NCBI RefSeq assembly: GCF_018691265.1
Contig: NW_024881296.1
Coordinates: 10,013,427-10,077,426, forward strand
Length of the DNA: 64,000 nt
Reading direction: 5' to 3'
Origin: Tyto alba
Lineage: Eukaryota > Chordata > Aves > Strigiformes > Tytonidae
The translations under genes were made by a program, and so were the position numbers. Shown here piece by piece: positions 28,026 to 41,350 of this stretch (position 1 is its first letter; every line of letters begins with the position of its first letter). A model generated the notes under the pieces. It was given only the letters and a program-made list of their open reading frames with translations, was not told where the DNA came from and searched no databases.

Positions 28026-31000
28026 CAGCATTCCTTAGGTTTTTTCCTGTTCTTTCTTGATTTTTATTCTAACATGGGCAAGTCAGATGAGTGGTTAGAA
28101 CTCTTAATCTTTGCCTAATATGTGTGACAGGTCAGACTTGGGCCCTGGTTTTCCAATGGGATTTGACATCATGCCTGCCCCTCTGCAGGGACTTGCTTTG
28201 GCGCCCTGCTGTCAGTGCTGAGCCGTTCACGCTGCCTGCTGTAGTACTTGTGAGTAATCATTTGGTCTCCCTCTGTGTAGCTTTCTTTACCTTCATGCCA
28301 GTAAAATAAACAACTTTCTTTTCCCTCTCCTTTATTGCTTTATTGCTGCCTTAGTAACATCAGGTGAGTGATATTGCCAGCTGTCTTCCCACAGATGCCA
28401 ACATACTAATTGCTTGCTGCCACAGGACAGTATAGTGTTCAGATTCCCAGGACTCATTGCTCTCACACCAAATATGAGGAACTCTGTTAAGACCAATACA
28501 AATTATTAATAAAAAAGACCAGTCATTAATGATAAATAGCTCCAAGTGTACATTAAGAACCGTGTAACCATACAGAAAGATACGCAGGGTTTTGTGACCT
28601 CAAATACTCAGATGCACTCAACTTATTATTTACAATGAATTACATTCTTCCACAATAGCAGTAATACAAGGAAGTTTATTTTGTTATGCTCAGATTTCAT
28701 AAAATAACATCTTCAAGTATAACTTCCCTATCCTCAGTAAGACAAGCAAGCTTTTGTGTGTTCCAGTAATAACACAGAATGCACATCCTGAAGAGCATCT
28801 TAAATATATTGAGAGGAATAAATGATTGTGTGATTTAAATATGATTGAATACAGGATGTGGCAAGAGATATAAGGCAGAATTTCCTGAAATTTCTTCAGC
28901 AAAGTCACAGTCACCAGAGGAGACACTTACTATGAAAATTCTACTATAGCCTTTGGCGAACGGTGAAGATAAATTATGTGAGTTAACAAAAAACTGGGAA
29001 CAGTGTATGTTTGATGGATTCAGAACAGGAGTTGAGTTAAAGAAAGACACATAGACAGAAGGAAATATTTTAGAGCACCTGGAAATCAAAAGCTCGTGTT
29101 AAAAGGAATAGACTGATAAATAGGAATTTAATTCCCAGTTCTGTCCTTGACTTGCATGACCTTGAGTTAGTCTCTTGACTTCTCCGTCCGGTTTGGCATA
29201 ATGGTGTGCTGGTTTTCTTCCAGAAAATGGCCATAAAAAAGATTCCTTCCATTGAATATATATTTTTTTTTTCCATTGGAAGCAAACACTGAACTACCAT
29301 ATATTCAAAAAACATACGGAAAACTTGAAAAGAAATAAAATTTTCAAATGGAATTCTTCATTTGCATTTCTCATCAAGGATTTTCAAGGAATCTTTCAAA
29401 GGAATGCAAGCACTTTCCCAAAAAGTGTTTGTCAAGAAACACTTTTTCTCATCAAAATTAAGTTTTAGTAGCAAAACAGAGAGCACATTTGGCCAGCCAA
29501 CATCATTGCATGGCTACTCATCTATATATCATGAAACAAGAATTTTCAGTGCCCAGGTGGATGTGGCTTTGAGCCAACCATGTGAGCTGACTGACATGGA
29601 CCTAGCAGTTTTGGAGTATGTGACAGGCTCCCTGCTGAGGGTCCCCGCTGTCTCTCTGTAGCATGGCATACCCTCGGCCGCATCCGTCACATACCTTCTA
29701 AGAATACACAGTGCTAAAACAATTTCCTTTTAGCAACAGGTCACCCCATGATTCCTTCAATAACATTAATTTATCCTAATCCCTTTGCTTTTATTAGTCC
29801 AAATGATTGTTCATTGCTTTCTCACACAGCTCCTACTACCTCATGTATAAACTGGCAAGGTACTGACAGAGTATGTAGGCTCAGCCGACAAGATGGGATT
29901 ATTTCTGGACTCATTCAGACTGTAGCACATATGATGACATACATCTGATAGGGATGTGTTGAAGACTCCACAGTACCCATAGGGTTAATTGGCACAGCCT
30001 GGAACAAAATGCATAAACAGTAGATCTCCAGAGCCCGAGATGGAGTCCTTTACCACAAAGAACATAAAACTGGCTAAGATGTCATAGTGGTAGAATAAAT
30101 AAGGAGGAAGCACTGAAGGCTCGTGAACAGAATTAGATTTGTCCAACACATAGTTCATAGGATGACCAAAGAGTCTCCCTGAAGTGCTTTCTTACTCCCT
30201 CACTTCCTGATGAAGCCAACAAAACATTACTTACCACTCAGTTTCATCACACTTTTTTTTCCCTCCTCAAAGCTAAATCCACGACTCTTTTACTTTCCAG
30301 CTTCCTGTAAGTTCACATGGCAATGAGTTAATTTCATTTTATTAATGAAGGACATTTTTTTGGTGCTAGTTTTTCACACTTCTCTCCTGAGGATACCTGT
30401 GGTTTTCAAACACCTGGTTTGGCTTTGGCTGAGCCAGAATTCTGGTTGCCTCGATATTTTCCTGGCTTCACTGAGACTGAGGTTAGTTCTTGAGCAAGAG
30501 ATGACAGATAGGGAGTGTTCTCAGCTTTCGTTCTGCTTTTACACCCTTGGTACATAAATTAAATAAAACATGGCCAGTAATTTATAACACCTCTAAAGTC
30601 ATTCTGCTTGTTGTCTCATTGTGCTCATTATTGCTTCTACTGGATCCAGCCTAAACAAGCTCTTGTTTCATGGCCACAGCTACACAATTACACCTTTCTC
30701 ATGCAGAGAAAATCCTAGACATTAGTGAGCACCATTCCTGCCTGTCTTGTGCAGTCATGTACAGGTAAGTGGATATGACTTGTTGCTTTTATTGATTTAA
30801 TGTTTTGCACTTACTTTGTGAAGATATAAACAAAAGAAAGAACAAAACAATGAAGAAAGATTAAATCATTGGAGAAAATGATAAATTTTTAATAGCTCTA
30901 TGTAAACTATGTAAATTAAGTAGTCTAGAGCAACTGTATTTATTAGAAATAGCACAGGTTTGTGCTGAAAGCTTCTTAAATAATTTTTATTTATCTTTCA

Positions 31001-31939
31001 TCGAATGTTACCTTTGCTCACTGGATAATAAACCTTAAAATAAATTATTGAAAGGGCACAAGCTCAATCAAGTATCTGTGACCCCCACCAATTATCTCTG
31101 CTAATTGAGATATTTCTCTTCCCCAAGTTGCTACTTTAAAAACCCTGCATGACAAATAGATCAAGAGCTCCATAGTCTGTAATATATAAACAAAATGAAG
31201 CATGTGTTCTTTAAAAAAATTGTTTATTATAAATATTACCAGCCTTTCAGCTAAGCTTTTTCTGAACAATCTTGGCTGTTTCAGACTATTACTTGTCCAT
31301 TTCTATGCACAACAGATTAAGGCTTGGTATAGTTTAGATGAAATTTTGTATCATTATTATTGTAGTTATGATGATGCATGGTATTAAGTCATTATTTAGA
31401 TATTGAAAAAATGGACTTTTTAGTCAAAGTCATTACTTAGAGAAAACAAATACTGTTTACATACACTTAATTAGATACACAAATTATTTAAACGCATAAG
31501 AATTTTTCAGCATGAGGAGTATAGCCCTGAAATGGGTGATACTGAGTTTTCAAAAGTAGGTCTTCATAATGCTTGTTAATTTGTTAGCAAAACTGGACAC
31601 CTCGTTTCAGCACCGGATGCCTGCCTTATGAGTTGTAAACTGATGTCCATAGAAAGAGTTGCCTGGACGCTTTCTTAGAGTCTATTTACAGGCAGTCATT
31701 TAATGGCTGTACAAGAATCTTAAATGCTGTCATGACATCTCTGAACTTGCTTGACTGCTTGCTAACTGACAAACGTATTCCAGCACCATGTCCCTGGCCC
31801 ATGACCAGCACCGACAGGACTGACAGTGTGGGGCTTCCTGGCCACACCAGCTCTTGCACTTGTAACAATTCCTTGGTATATACAGATATGAAAAATTATG
31901 GTATTTTTCAAGACCAGACTCAAGGGGGTCTGGGGGTCA

Positions 31940-31994
31940 TTTGGTTTGGTTTGGTTTCGGGTTTTCTGTATCTGTCTATCTATCCATCCCTCCA
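31940..31994. repeat. (GGTTT)n then CTAT/CCAT repeat
   Basis: Three to four GGTTT units, a short spacer, then imperfect CTAT/CCAT tetranucleotides at about 31968-31994. Confidence 0.8.
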
Positions 31995-34900
31995 TTTTAC
32001 ATACTATAAAGGTAAGAAGTTGAAGGCAAGCACTACTGATGACCTTTCTGAGCTTTTATTTCTGTTCTGAGCGCAGAGTTTAATCCTAAAATTCAGTCTA
32101 TCACTACTGATACTTCTCTTTAATTTCAGTAAGAGACTGTAAAGTAACATTTCTGAAAAGAACTGCTTTATGATACATTAATTGTGCTGTATTAGACACT
32201 CTTTGACCCATTTTTAAATGGTTAATTTGTGTAATGTGGCTTCTACTGGGTCCTGGAATACAAGTCAGGAGCAAACCCCAAGATTATTTTCCCAATTAAG
32301 TCAGAGAAACCTCTGCTTTTACTATCTGATAGGTAGTGCTGAATATCAGCTGGATACATGATGTAAAATTATTATATGACTTAAAAATATAATACAGTAA
32401 ATAAAGAACATCATAACAAGGAAAGACATGATATAGGCAATTTACAAAAATTATGAGTATGCAAATCATAGGTAAGAAGGAAAATACACGTAAAAACTTA
32501 GGCTGACTAAATGAATGAATATCAAATAATAGGGTGGTAGCAGAATTATAGCAGGAACAAACACCGCAAGTGCAGTCTGCTCTGAACACCTGCTCAGGAG
32601 GCTCTGCATTAAGGCAGTTGATATAAAAACACTGAGTTTCATAGGCTTATCCTTTTGTAGTTGCTTCCTTTATGTTTTCTATGGTATTTGTACCTTGATA
32701 TGTAGCCGGTTTACAGATTTTCCAGAACTACTTTCATAGATCTGTGGAACTACACAGTGTGCAATGTACAGCACTAATACATTGCTCTCAAATCATATTG
32801 ACTTGGGTGTGTTTATGTGGTATAACTTGTACTGACAGAAGTTCTTTGGATGTTCTACAAAGTCAGAGGTTTTTCCAGTCATTTTTCACTGAAGTGAATA
32901 CATAATCTTCTTGCTGTGCCAAAAGATAACAGACTGTATTACACTAAATCATAATGTTTGCATTTACAGCTAAGCCAATAATATTGCAGCGGCACAACTA
33001 AAGGCTACAAGGTACAGAGTTCTTGAAAAAAATATTTCTACAGACTGTAAAATTGAATTACTCCTGCTACTACCTCAGGATCCAGGATTTGCTTCCCTGA
33101 GGGCTTCCTCAAATGCTTCCAAAAGGGTCTATGTTTCCTTTTTTATAAAAATTCTGAACACAGTACAGAAGGAAGTTAATCATAGCAGTTAATCCAAGAA
33201 CTCCATGTTTTGTCTTGTTCTATTAGCATTCCACATCTAGCAGTCACTGTCTACTAACATGTAAATTTGGAGTAGTTCATTTCCTACTCTTTAACTGACC
33301 ATGATCTCTATGAACATATGCATGCTTATCAGCATAAATATGTACATTTTAGGCCTTGGCTTCGCACAAAAAATGAAAACCAAATATTTACAAAATATAC
33401 ACAATAGAATCCTCCATTTGTTGGTGTGATTCATGTTTTACACTAGTGTGTAATAAATTCATGTCAGTGTCAGCATAACCATTTTCTTGCACTTTTAAGA
33501 TACTCAGGATTAAAAGAAAAAAGGAAAATCACCACTTTTGTCTCACAGATGTATTACCTTGCTAATAAATTGTCTCTAGAAAAAGTTGTGTACCCAACAT
33601 TGAGAAGAGGTCACCATGAGCAAAACGGAAACGTGTGAGAATGTGGAAGTTAGCATCAGTCAAAATCATAACATGCAGAGTAAACTACAAAAAAAATTGA
33701 GAGAAAATTCCAGATTCATTTTTTAATATGAATCATGCCACACCCTCTACCTGAATCTTATTCTGCATTAGTACAAAGTGGTTTTCAAATTTGTGAGTTT
33801 CTCAATCAACTATCCTAACTGATCAAAATATCTGCTGGAATGCCCCAGAAGAATATATTATTTTATAGGCATGACTTTTGCATATTGATATGAATATGAC
33901 CATAGAAAAAGTATGAAAAATCCACTACTTACTCTGAAGCAGATAATTAGCCTCATATTAGAAAATTGTTTAAAAAAACTCCAGTTTGATTTGTGAACTT
34001 TTTGACTGCATGGTTCCCATAAAATTTGTTATACCACAAATTCAGAAGAGTGGCAACTCAGCACTTACAGGTTGTTTACATTGCCTTTTTATTCAGAGCC
34101 CTCAAATTAGATCATAAACAGTAATTTATTACAACCCGTGATTTCATGGAAAAAATAATGATCTCCCTGCCTCTGCCTCTTTCCATCTTACCTTTCAAGA
34201 GACCAGTTTCTCCTGGCAGCCCCAGCCCAGGAGCAAGCATTTTTCAAGGACCCTTGGAAACAACTTCAGCCATCCAGATCATTCTTTCCCTATGGATGAT
34301 TTCCACTTGAATGTAAGGATCTTAGGGAAGCTGCCAAATCCTTTTCCTACACTGCTGAACTACAGGGAATTTGCTGCAGATGGCACCTAACTACACCTCC
34401 TGGGACTTCTATAAGAATTTGTTAAGTTTCCTGATGATGAAGGACATTATTGTCTTTCTTTTTTTCAGAACTCAACAGGACTGTACTTACTTCTCTCTAG
34501 TCTGCAGCATGACATGCTCTATTGAAGTGACATGGCACAGAAATACACATTTTCTTGTATTGAGTGAACTGGAAAATCATGCATTTTTAATTAGCTGTAA
34601 AAGGACACTACAGCAGCTGGTACTACAAATCATATGGAAAGATTTGCCTTGCTTTGCCTTTGCTCTTGGACAATCAAAGAGTTAAGTGCCTTCTTTTCTA
34701 CAGTGAGTGATGAATGTGAATTATGTGGATTGGAGAAGGCGTGGAGTTTTAAACACGGGCTCTTCCCATTTCACTTCGGTGCTGCTGAGTGGCTGCTAAT
34801 TTACTCCTGCTCTGTTGCCTGTTTCTGGATCATTACTGAAACTGTGTTAGTCATAGACTCCCTGAGATGTTTTACAACATTTCTTGAATAACAGACAGCT

Positions 34901-36295
34901 GGTGTACAGCGAGATCACACCATACAGGCTCTGAGTCCTCCTTATACTCAATTGTGTGTTCCTGGGCAGGAGAGGGCAAAACACAGAAGCCTGCAGAAAA
35001 TCTCTGGAGGGAAAGAAGGAGGCATCCCCACAGTGGGATTTCTGCCTCCATGTTGTTCTGCTGCTCTGCTCAAAAAGAAAGAGAACAGGAATTGCAGGTG
35101 GCCGGGTGGCATGCTTCCTTCCCCTCAATCTCTGCTTTGCCTTCTGTGATGGAGAAGCTAAGAAACAGTGCCAAATGTGCTCACTTAATATTTCTTGAAG
35201 CCGTATGAATTTGTCTCATGTGTTCCATGGTACTCATTTTAGGATGGTACAAACTTCCACTCAGGATTCATCTTCCCAACCATCAGAAATGGCCTCACTC
35301 AGATGAAAGGGATCCTGCACCAGAGCACTGAGGATTGGGATGGGCAAGCAATGAACATTAGCAACCAACTAATATTTTCTGTGGTTTGCCACAGTTTGGC
35401 CTCAGCCTTTGGAATTACACACAAGCAACTTTCCCAGCACCCTCTACTGAATTTGTGGACACATGGACTAAAACAGGTTTGAACTTTTTCATGTTTTTTT
35501 CCCTTCCTCACTATCACTCTCAGATTTTCATCTATTCAAAATTGGTAGCATCTACTAAAGCTTGTCAGACTTGAGTTCCCTTCAGCATCCAGCATCACCT
35601 CTCACAGTTAGCACTACCACACTATTATGATACCACAGAAATGGAACATGTATATGAGTGCTAAATAGCCAGTATTATTTATTGTTATCAAAATTGTATA
35701 CCCTTCAAGTTATACCTTCATACCAAGATCTTCATATCAACTGTAAGGCTCTAGGAATTTTTGGTCATATTTATGTAGTTTCATGTACCATGTTCTGGGT
35801 ACTTATGTGAAGAGTTTCCATGTTATGATAACTAATCTGATGTTATTACAGAACACTTTGCCGAAGCGCTGAAATCGTGGCCAACACTGCAGCCACATAA
35901 CCACAGACTTGCTCTGTGTATACTTACTTTGGTACACCTTCCAGACTGATTCCTCTAAAGCCTTTTCTCCTCCCAGTTTCTGTGCAAGTCACTACACTTT
36001 CAAAACACTCCTATAGGTTTTTTCATTGTTTCTAACAAAAGTAATGGAAAGTGAATTATTTAATAGAAGGAGTAGCAAACACATACTCTCTGAAAAATTT
36101 CCAGGTCAATGACCAAAAAATATTGCCTGCATCCTAAGGGTGGAGTTGCATGAATTGGCACAACGCTGATTTGTCTCTTGCAACGTGAAGAAGTATCTTT
36201 TCCATTTGATACTCTGTTGAAGAATTTCCTCTGTGTCTTCTCTATATGAGAACTAGGCTCAATCAATTTCCATTAGTGAGAAAGCTACCTCTGGG

Positions 36296-36313
36296 AAAAA
36301 AAAAAAAAAAAAA
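36296..36313. repeat. A18 homopolymer tract
   Basis: Uninterrupted run of 18 A. Confidence 0.95.
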
Positions 36314-36644
36314 GTTTTAACTCACCATAGTGGAAAAACCATTTCATTTTTTTTAGACCTGTCAAAAATGAAATTCATGTTGGCTTAAGCAAAAAAAGTA
36401 ACTCAAGTCTGGAGATACTAAGGACAGGTGAATGGCTATTTGTCTCTACTCACAGTTAGACTGTTCCAAAATTAATTTTTGATCCCCCAAAACTATTGAA
36501 CTTCATTCTTTCATTGTATTTTCCAAAACAGCATCAAATAAGCCAGTAGATGTGCTGGCTTTTCCCCATATAGTATGTACACAACACCATAGGTGGCTGT
36601 CCACATAGATCCCACAGTAGCACTTGCAAATTCACCTATAGAGA

Positions 36645-37474
36645 CATGGTGGTTGACCTCAGCCAGCTGCCAGACACTCACCCAGCTGCTCTTTCAATCC
36701 CCCTCCTCAACAGGAAAGGAGGAGAAAATAAAATGAAAAGCTTGTAGGTCAGGACAGAGAGATCATTTACCAGTTACCCTCATGGGCAAAACAAACTTGA
36801 CTTGGTGAAAATGAATTTAATTTATTGCCAATTAGTAACAGAGTTGGACGATGAGAAATAAAGACAAAAACTAAAACACTTTCCCCCCACCCCTCATAAT
36901 TTTTTCACAGACACAACTTCACTCCTTTGTTTCCAGCTCCTCTACCTTCCCTCCAACCCTGGGTGGCCCAGGGGGACGGGGACAGGGGCTGTGGTCAGTC
37001 CATGGCAGCTCCTCTCTGCCGCTCCGTCCTCCTCGCGCTGCTCCCTGCTCCAGCCCGGGGCCTCCACGGGCTGCCGGCCTTCAGGACGAGCCTGCTCCCG
37101 CCTGGGCTCTCCGTGGGCCGCAGGTCCTTCCGGACATGTCCACAGCTCAGGTGTGATCCTCCCCAGGGGCTGCAGGGGAAACCCTGCTCCGGTGCCTGGA
37201 CCGCCTCCTTCAGCTCTCACTTCGCTGTTCACACTGTTGTTTCTCACAATTTTTAAAAATTTTAAAGTGTTTTGCCCTTTCAGAAAAACCCTTTCCCCGA
37301 GGTGCCCACCTATGGCCGTGGGGCCGAGCCGGGCCCCCCCGCGGTGGGTGGGTTGGAGCCGGCTGGAACAGGCCGTGCCCGGCGCGGGGCGGCCCCGGCC
37401 TCCCCTCCTCACAGGGGCCGCCCGCCAGCCCCCCCGGCCAGCACCTCGCCACCGACGCCTGGCACGAGAGGTAA
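36645..37474 (-). mobile_element. Avian endogenous retrovirus LTR (solo, ERVL-like), degraded
   Basis: I recognise this block as a long terminal repeat common in bird genomes. On the + strand it begins TGGTGGTTGACC, followed by CAGCTGCCAGAC, then GAGATCATTTACCAGTTACC, and then a GC-rich part with repeated CACGGGCTGC and CTGCTCC motifs. The sense direction is minus. Read that way, a degraded TATA-like stretch lies at 37251-37267 and an AATAAA poly-A signal at 36821-36826, in the right order. The high-coordinate end is too divergent to show a clean TG terminus. No gag, pol or env is seen beside it, so it is a solo LTR. Several open frames of 80-190 codons inside are products of its GC content. 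Assignment to the ERVL group is from memory of the family and less certain than its being an LTR. Confidence 0.82.
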
Positions 37475-40180
37475 ATAGAGATCCAGGCTCATAGCTTGAC
37501 ACATCTTACAAGTGCGTGACCTATTCTTAAAAGCATTTGAAGTACGTTAAACAGATTTCAAAGGGATGAGGCTATGTAGATACTCTGAGGTAACGGAGCT
37601 TGGCCTACACATTTCTGGTGTGCAATGGATGTTCATACAATGCACTGGAATCATACTCATCCAATGTTTATTTCTACAATTTAAAATCAATTAAAATATG
37701 TGCTTTGAGGCCTGAACTTTGCCAAACATGAATAATCTGAAACATTTCTATCCATTTAAAGTATTTGGTCATAAATGGTTAGAAATTTATGCCAAGCACC
37801 ACATTCTTCCTCTGATTTCTGCCCAGCTGACCCTCTCCCAATTTCACCGTTACTTTGTCACCATCTACATCTGTCTGATGGTGCTTCAGTACTTCAAAGT
37901 CTGAGATTAATGATCATGTTCCCATGTCTTGGTCACCTGATTTTGAAGGAAGGAGTGGGATTTGAATTGTGGAGGTTAAAAAAAGAAAATATTTTCCTTG
38001 TCTTGCGATGGCTGAAAGGTCATTCTTAAGTGCAAGTGATTTAAATAATTTACCATGAGCTACTGAGTCATAACAGAGTTACTGATCTGTCTTTTACTAT
38101 GGAGACATTCTATTTTTTCAGCTCTGTATTTTTTTATTCTGCAACAGGATCAAATAACTCTCAATCTGCAGTAACCAGAAAAGTTTAAGCACACTGCAAC
38201 TGCATAATGATCCATCAGATCTGTACCTTTTACAGGGTGACTAACAGAGAAGTGCCTTGATGGGACTACATGCTAAGAAGTGTTTTGCTCAGGAACAGCA
38301 TGCCTCTATCAGCTTTGAGCACATCCTTTATTTTCTAAGTAGCCTGTGCATAGTCACTTTGCAACAGGAGATAATTTGAGACTCCAATGCTAATCTACTT
38401 TCTGCATTTTTGCATTGGCACTGAGAGACTTCCTACCTTGTTAAACTTGTTTTCTTTATTTTGCATTCTTCACTGTTCTATGCACTCTAGAGGGGTCGAT
38501 ATATCCCTTATTATATCTTTTGGTAACTCTGAAAAGTTGCCTAGAAGTTAAAATAATTCTCATGGCTGATAGTATTTAACAAATTTCATTTTGCCTTCAA
38601 GGCAAATATCAAATATAAAAATACTTTTGTTTTCCTCACCTAACTTAAAATATTTGTATGCATTGAAGATATTCTGGATCATATTCCCTGAGAGAATATG
38701 GAAGTTTGGCCCCTTGAAACGTGTATCTACCAAAATGTCTTTCTAGTTTCTGACTATTTTGATTGCAAAACCTTGCTTCACCGTAACTGCAAATGCCTGT
38801 AGTTGCTGTGTAAAACAGCCAGAACACCTTTCCTCAAGAAAGACTACACAATCCTCCTCTTCACTCTGCTTCTTTTATCTTGTCTCTTCTTTTGACCCTG
38901 AACAATGATTATGGTCAGGAGCTGAGGCCTCTGCGGGGATATGGGTCTCATTATGAGAAAAAAGTCCACTTGGCAGAATTTCTGTAGTCCAAGAAATGAG
39001 GAGTAGTGTAAAACTGTCACAGAAAATAAAAAGTAGAGGAGGAAAAAAAAAACAAAAAACAAACAAACTAAAAAACCAAACGAACCACATAGAAAAGGAA
39101 AGGAAACACCAGAGCCTGTCATGAAGCTGTTGGGCTCCATACAGAGCAAGTCCCTGTGTTGGTTGTGTTCTGGCAACATAGCCTGACTGAGAACAGCAAT
39201 TCCTGTGGGTCCCTCTGCGTGGGCAAGGGGCCCATGGGCTACCACAGGTTTCTACCCTTCCAGCTCTGCAGCCCAGCTGCCCCTTTGAGCCCACTGGAGT
39301 CTTTCCTCATGCAGTTTGCCCTCACCTGTCCTGTGCAGCATGTCCTGCCCAGGCTGAGCTGGGGAATCCTTAGGAGTCTGTTCCCTCAGCACGGAAATAG
39401 GTGGAAGCTAAACACAAGCAACGTAAAAGAATATAGGAAAAAATAACACTGAAAATGAGCTACAGAAAATCTGGTTTTAAATGGGATGAGCTGCTATTAC
39501 AGGGAGTGTACACTCAATTTATACTTCTGCTGGGCATTAACAGGTGCTGGAGGAGGAAGGCGGTGTATATAGATTTCTGTTGTATTACATTAAGAAAGAC
39601 AACTTCATTTCTGCTTACCTCATTGTGAGATCTGCTATTGCTAATGCATTCATTTCAAATTTTGGGAATAATGATATTAAACTTACAAAGGTCTTGAAAG
39701 GATCAATTAACTGTTTTTGTAGTGTTCCCCCTTATGTGAAATCAGTGTTATAAAAATCAAATTATTATGTTACCAAATAATAGGACTAGAACTTGAATTT
39801 CAGTCTTGACTAGGCCAGTTCTATGTAGACAAGATTCCATCTGAACACACTTTTCTGCTTGTATGTTTTTCTCACAAACAAATTGTCAGATGCTATATCC
39901 AATGATGTTTGAAATAATCTGTCAGTTTGGAAAATTATTAACCACTGTCTTCCTCGTTGGACATTCCCTGAAACTGTTATGGGACATGGACAAAACCCTA
40001 TTCCTTAGATGTATTAAACAGTATAAAACTCCACAAATTCTGTCTCACTTTGTTCAGATGTGCTTAGTGTTTGGCTTTAGTGTGACCTTGATCATCAGCC
40101 ATTAACATGATTTTGATTTTGCTTGTACGACAAGGATTACCTGACTTTTTGGAGTGGTGTGTGATTTGCACTGACTTACA
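37475..40180. other. Non-genic DNA
   Basis: No recognisable gene. An A-rich low-complexity stretch lies at 39043-39080 (A8-A10 runs with single C bases). At about 39100-39400 the GC content rises moderately, with two overlapping open frames but no family match. Confidence 0.55.
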
Positions 40181-40184
40181 CGAT

Positions 40185-41350
40185 AGAAAATCAGATAAAA
40201 TGCAGCATGAGTATATCGTGCCAGACTAACTTGATCCCATTTTTGTAGATGGGATAAATAATTTTCTTGACAAGGGTAATTCTGCAGACCTGATCTATAT
40301 GGAGCTCGGTAAAGCTTTTGGCACAGTGACACGTGGGGAATTGTTAGTTAAGCTGAAGAGGATGAGGATTAATACAAGAATGTCAATACAGCAAGGCAAG
40401 GGCCAAAGGGGAGACAATGAGGTGTGTTGTGCTGACAAACCATCGGGCTAGATGCATACTGCTGGGGAAATTCCTCAGGGAGCAGCAGTTGCTCAGCCTT
40501 GGCCAAAAGGAGGGATCTGCCAGCTGAGGCTGCTGGTGAGGCGATGTTCAGAGGCGCTGCCAATGCTGACTGATGAGTATCTGGTGATTGGTCAAAAAAA
40601 TGGAGTCACAGTAAGGCATAAAGTGAGAAATTCAGAGAGGTGAAATAGGATAATACATGTAGGAATTTCTGCCATGTGCTGGGGGTTGCCACCTGGAAAC
40701 AAAAGCAGCAAGATAAATACTTGTTGGTACGATTTGGCCAGAAAGTAACTACTACCCAGAAATGTGATGGAGTGGTGAAAATGGCAAGGTGAACACCAGT
40801 TTACAGTCCAGGGCGCTTTCACCACCTCTGAGCTCTTCCTAACTGGTCATATTTAGCACCCTGTTCTAAAACTGGCATATAATTTCAACCACATTGAAGG
40901 AAACTCAGAAATAAAGATGATACACAAATGCAGCTTGGAAAAGCAGAAGAGAGGAGGACCCACGTTACAAAACAAGACCAGTAAAGCACAGGTTTAGCCT
41001 AGCAAAACTATGAAGGGGACATTATAAAGATCTTAAAACACAGGAGAACGGTGAGCTAGCTCAAGTCAAGACCAGTATTGTCAGGGAAGACAAATGGGTA
41101 TAAAGTATTCAGATAAATTGAGGCTTAAAATTAGAAGTTCCTAACTATTACAGACATGAAGTTCTGCTGTTCCAGAGGAGCAAAAATGGAGGGAGCAAAA
41201 AGTAAAAGATGATCTTAATCATCTGAACTTCTGAATGAAACTATGTGATTCCTGATTCCATGTGATGAATGATGCCACAGACAAGGAAGTGGTATTGCCC
41301 AAGAAGGTCCTTCAAGGATAACTTCAAGAAGTGTTCAACAGAGATAACTG
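40185..41350 (+). mobile_element. Ancient CR1/L3-type LINE fragment with reverse transcriptase remnant
   Basis: Scattered colinear matches to the C-terminal half of a CR1-clade LINE polyprotein run along the + strand. TGCCAGACTAACTTGATCCC at about 40220 corresponds to the CQTNLI segment. At 40287-40330 the reading DLIYMELGKAFGTVTR corresponds to reverse transcriptase palm motif A, normally Y-L-D-F-S-K-A-F-D. GTTTAGCCTAGCAAAA at about 40993 corresponds to the FSLAK segment. GGGTATAAAGTATTCAGATA at about 41097 and TGAAGTTCTGCTGTTCCAGA at about 41157 match the final part. Both motif-A aspartates are replaced (by E and G), and frames are broken by stops and indels, so it is long dead. Its divergence marks it as much older than the CR1 scrap at 12.7 kb. 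The boundaries are approximate, the right one especially. Confidence 0.82.

Larger units (their letters stand above)
19476..36644. other. Non-genic AT-rich DNA
   Basis: Seventeen kilobases with no recognisable gene, retroelement or RNA. Simple repeats are an AAAC repeat (19538-19554 and again 19895-19927), T16/A11 (22983-23009), a TGTATACAATA double unit at about 27059-27080, A25 (27462-27486), T16 (28010-28025), GGTTT/CTAT repeats (31940-31994) and A18 (36296-36313). Two weak exon candidates (28189-28249 and 30707-30764) are listed as findings. Open frames of 60-110 codons are unremarkable for this length of DNA. Confidence 0.55.

Noticed and set aside
36927..37502. Open frames of 80-186 codons in the LTR
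   Set aside because: They follow the GC-rich, internally repetitive LTR sequence, and similar spurious proteins arise wherever this LTR occurs.
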